Shown here: positions 62,323 to 64,000 of the stretch, one piece after another
How the letters are laid out: each line of letters starts with the position of its first letter
Position numbering within the stretch: position 1 is the first letter of the stretch
From: Streptomyces fradiae ATCC 10745 = DSM 40063
GTDB taxonomy: Bacteria > Actinomycetota > Actinomycetes > Streptomycetales > Streptomycetaceae
Direction: 5' to 3'
DNA length: 64,000 nucleotides
NCBI RefSeq assembly: GCF_008704425.1
Contig: NZ_CP023696.1
Coordinates: 5,868,501 to 5,932,500, forward strand
The notes under the pieces: generated by a model
What the model saw: the letters and a program-made list of their open reading frames with translations, nothing else
Told to the model about the DNA's origin: nothing
Databases searched by the model: none
Made by a program: the position numbers and the translations under genes

Positions 62323-62610
62323 TCCTTCTTCCCAGGGTGTGAAGGGGTCGGGCGCTTCTCGCGTGGTGTCCGTACAGGAGGGGGCCGGGGAAAGCGGACG
62401 AGCGGAGAGGGGACGCGCGGAAGCGGGGGAATCCCCCGGCGGGCTCCCCGGCCGCCACGAGGGCCGGACGTGCCGCGGGAACGGGGGCGCGTGCGACGAG
62501 GCCGGCGTTTCCCCCGGACTCGGCCCCGCTCACGCTATCCAGGGGGCCGGGGCACGTCCATCGCGTCGAATCGGCACTACTCGAACGCGCAGTCGGCCCC
62601 GGCCCGGCGG
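62323..62610. promoter_or_regulatory. 288-bp gap, possible internal promoter
   Basis: No gene. This separates the SDR/monooxygenase pair from the flavin reductase gene. Some lower-GC stretches (62564-62595) occur, but no clear promoter or hairpin. Confidence 0.4.
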
Positions 62611-63540
62611 CTACCCCGGCTGCCGCTCCAGCGGCCCGGGCGCCCCCACGGAGGCGGTGATCGCGCTGAACCGGCGGTCCATCAGGGCGTCGGGCAGCAG
62701 TCGCGCCAGGCGGCCCATCCGGCGTGCGTCCGCGCCGACCCAGTACCGGGTGCGGGGACGCGCGTCGGTCAGGGCGCGGAAGACCGCGCGGGCGAAGTCC
62801 TCGGGCGTGGTCCGGCTCGCCAGGGCCTGCTGCGCGTTGCCGGCCATGAACGCCTGGAAGGCGGACCGGTACAGCTCGGCCACGGCCGGGGGAGCGCCGT
62901 CCAGCACCCGGTCGCCCGCCTCGGACACCTTGTTCCAGATCGGTGTGAGGATGGCGCCCGGTGCCACGGTCGACACGCGCACCCCGCTGGGCGTCAGCTC
63001 GCGCCGCAGGGCGTCGCTCAGCGCCTCCTTGGCGAACTGCGCCGTGGAGTACGCCCCGAGGAACGGGACGGCGGCCTTGCCGAGGCCGGAGGTGACGTTG
63101 ACGATCCGCCCGCGCGAGCGGCGCAGCAGCGGCAGGTGCGCGCGGATCACCCCGAGGTGCCCGACCACGTTGACGTCGAGCTGCCGGCGGAACTGGTCGC
63201 CGTCGACGCACTCCAGCGGCCCCGGTACGCAGATGCCCGCGTTGTTCACCAGGCCCCGCAGCCCGCCGTACTCGCGCTCGGCGAGCTCCGCGGAGGCCCG
63301 CACGGACGCGTCGTCGGTGATGTCGACGAGGGCGTAGCGGAGCCGGCCGTGCAGCGACTCGGCGAGCAGCTTCTCCCCGTCCTCGGCCCGCCGCACCCCC
63401 GCCAGCACCCGGAAGCCGCGGTGCTCCAGCTCCAGGGCGCACTCCCGGCCCAGCCCGGACGAGGCGCCGGTGACCAGCACCGCCCCGCTCGCCGGGAGTT
63501 GCCCGCGCCCCGCGATCCCGCTCATGGCCCGCCCCCTCAT
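62611..63540 (-). CDS. Short-chain dehydrogenase/reductase
   Basis: A 309-residue NAD(P)H oxidoreductase. Cofactor motif VLVTGASSGLGREC (about 23-36), LVNNAGICVPG, catalytic Ser (NVTSGLG) and YSTAQFAKEAL, in which Tyr-x3-Lys is spaced as YSTAQ, so the usual YxxxK is changed to YSTAQ with Gln at the Lys position and FAK two residues later. Activity could thus be altered or the motif displaced. ATG 63540 overlaps the upstream stop (ATGA). It probably acts on the same oxidised scaffold. Confidence 0.88.
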   Translation of the reverse strand: MRGRAMSGIAGRGQLPASGAVLVTGASSGLGRECALELEHRGFRVLAGVRRAEDGEKLLAESLHGRLRYALVDITDDASVRASAELAEREYGGLRGLVNNAGICVPGPLECVDGDQFRRQLDVNVVGHLGVIRAHLPLLRRSRGRIVNVTSGLGKAAVPFLGAYSTAQFAKEALSDALRRELTPSGVRVSTVAPGAILTPIWNKVSEAGDRVLDGAPPAVAELYRSAFQAFMAGNAQQALASRTTPEDFARAVFRALTDARPRTRYWVGADARRMGRLARLLPDALMDRRFSAITASVGAPGPLERQPG

Positions 63541-64000
63541 CGGCCCGCCCCCGCGCCCGCGCCGGGCAGGCCCGCGCCCGGGAAGGTCAGGGCGGGCTCC
63601 AGCTTGCCCACCAGGTTCCGGTGCGACATCCACCGGAAGTACGCGTCGCGCACCCGGCGGCGCACCGGTCCCTGCGACTGCTCGAAGTCGCTGATCGACC
63701 GGGTGGCCTCCACGATCATCCGCGTACGGTCGTACCGCGCGGCCTCGTAGCCGCGCAGCCCGCTCGGCACGTCCGGGGCGGCCCGCAGGTGCTGCGCCAG
63801 GACGGCGGCGTCCTCCATCGCCATGGCCGAGCCCTGCCCGAGGCTGGTGAGCATCGGGTGGGCGGCGTCCCCGAGCAGGGTCACCGGCCCGGTGCCCCAG
63901 GGCCGCAGGAACGGCCGGTCGCGGGTGTTCAGCGTCAGCAGGTCCTCCTGCGGCGTCACCCGGATCGCCTCGCGGACCTCGTCCGGCCAGCCGGAGTAGG
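63537..64000 (-). CDS. FAD-dependent monooxygenase, C-terminal part (5' end outside window)
   Basis: Visible are the last 153 codons of a PHBH-type flavin monooxygenase. The FAD-binding segment VTLLGDAAHPMLTSLGQGSAMAMEDA, here split as TLLGDAAHPM and GQGSAMAMEDA, is diagnostic. The N-terminal GxGxxG part lies to the right of the window. It is expected to hydroxylate an aromatic ring with NAD(P)H. The C-terminus ends in a short Gly-Ala repeat. Coupled to the SDR by ATGA. Confidence 0.92.
   Translation of the reverse strand, partial: YSGWPDEVREAIRVTPQEDLLTLNTRDRPFLRPWGTGPVTLLGDAAHPMLTSLGQGSAMAMEDAAVLAQHLRAAPDVPSGLRGYEAARYDRTRMIVEATRSISDFEQSQGPVRRRVRDAYFRWMSHRNLVGKLEPALTFPGAGLPGAGAGAGR

Overview
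The window is very GC-rich DNA from a Streptomyces-like actinomycete. GTG and TTG starts, GTGA/ATGA stop-start overlaps, paired XRE-DUF5753/DUF397 genes, a PASTA-less membrane Ser/Thr kinase and several NarL-type two-component pairs all fit that group. No ribosomal RNA, CRISPR array or prophage was seen. There is one tRNA gene and one insertion sequence.

Layout. 1-8.5 kb: respiratory nitrate reductase narGHJI (narG cut by the window edge), then a sulfide:quinone-oxidoreductase-like flavoprotein. 8.5-12.4 kb: a DHA2-type MFS exporter, an isolated and atypical tRNA-Cys(GCA), and two LysR regulators. 12.7-18.5 kb: a rightward cluster that starts with a cyclodipeptide synthase (CDPS, which uses aminoacyl-tRNAs), then an NCS1 permease, a rhodanese, a secreted thioredoxin-like protein, a secreted subtilase and a thioredoxin reductase. 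It ends at a strong hairpin and an IS5-family element. 19.6-32.5 kb: a GAF-LuxR regulator divergent from two acyl-CoA synthetases, then a GNAT, a zinc-ribbon protein, a DEDD exonuclease, signalling genes and a Ser/Thr kinase. 32.5-43 kb: an APH(6)/hydroxyurea-type kinase, two sensor kinase/response regulator pairs (one divergent from an ABC transporter), IclR, a DHFR-like protein and a hotdog thioesterase. 43-49.3 kb: a Gfo/Idh/MocA dehydrogenase divergent from a CUT2 sugar (probably inositol-type) ABC transporter with a ROK kinase.

50.1-64 kb is a second biosynthetic locus. The rightward arm holds a stand-alone carrier protein (PCP), a SyrB2-type Fe(II)/2-oxoglutarate halogenase with the diagnostic His-X-Ala facial site, a type II thioesterase, a stand-alone adenylation domain, a CPA2 antiporter and a LuxR-family ATPase regulator. 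The leftward, convergent arm holds a flavin monooxygenase (cut by the window edge), an SDR, a flavin reductase with its two-component monooxygenase, a cupin, a condensation-domain-like acyltransferase and an amidase. Read together, an amino acid is probably activated, loaded on the PCP, chlorinated while tethered, and then transferred to a scaffold oxidised by the leftward genes. The scaffold itself is not encoded here.

Most novel in my reading: (i) the halogenation cassette, whose adenylation code looks proline/pipecolate-like rather than Thr-like; and (ii) the CDPS plus thiol-redox cluster lying near a tRNA-Cys whose universal U33 is C. Intergenic regions also carry many short tandem repeats and several perfect palindromes that look like operators or terminators.
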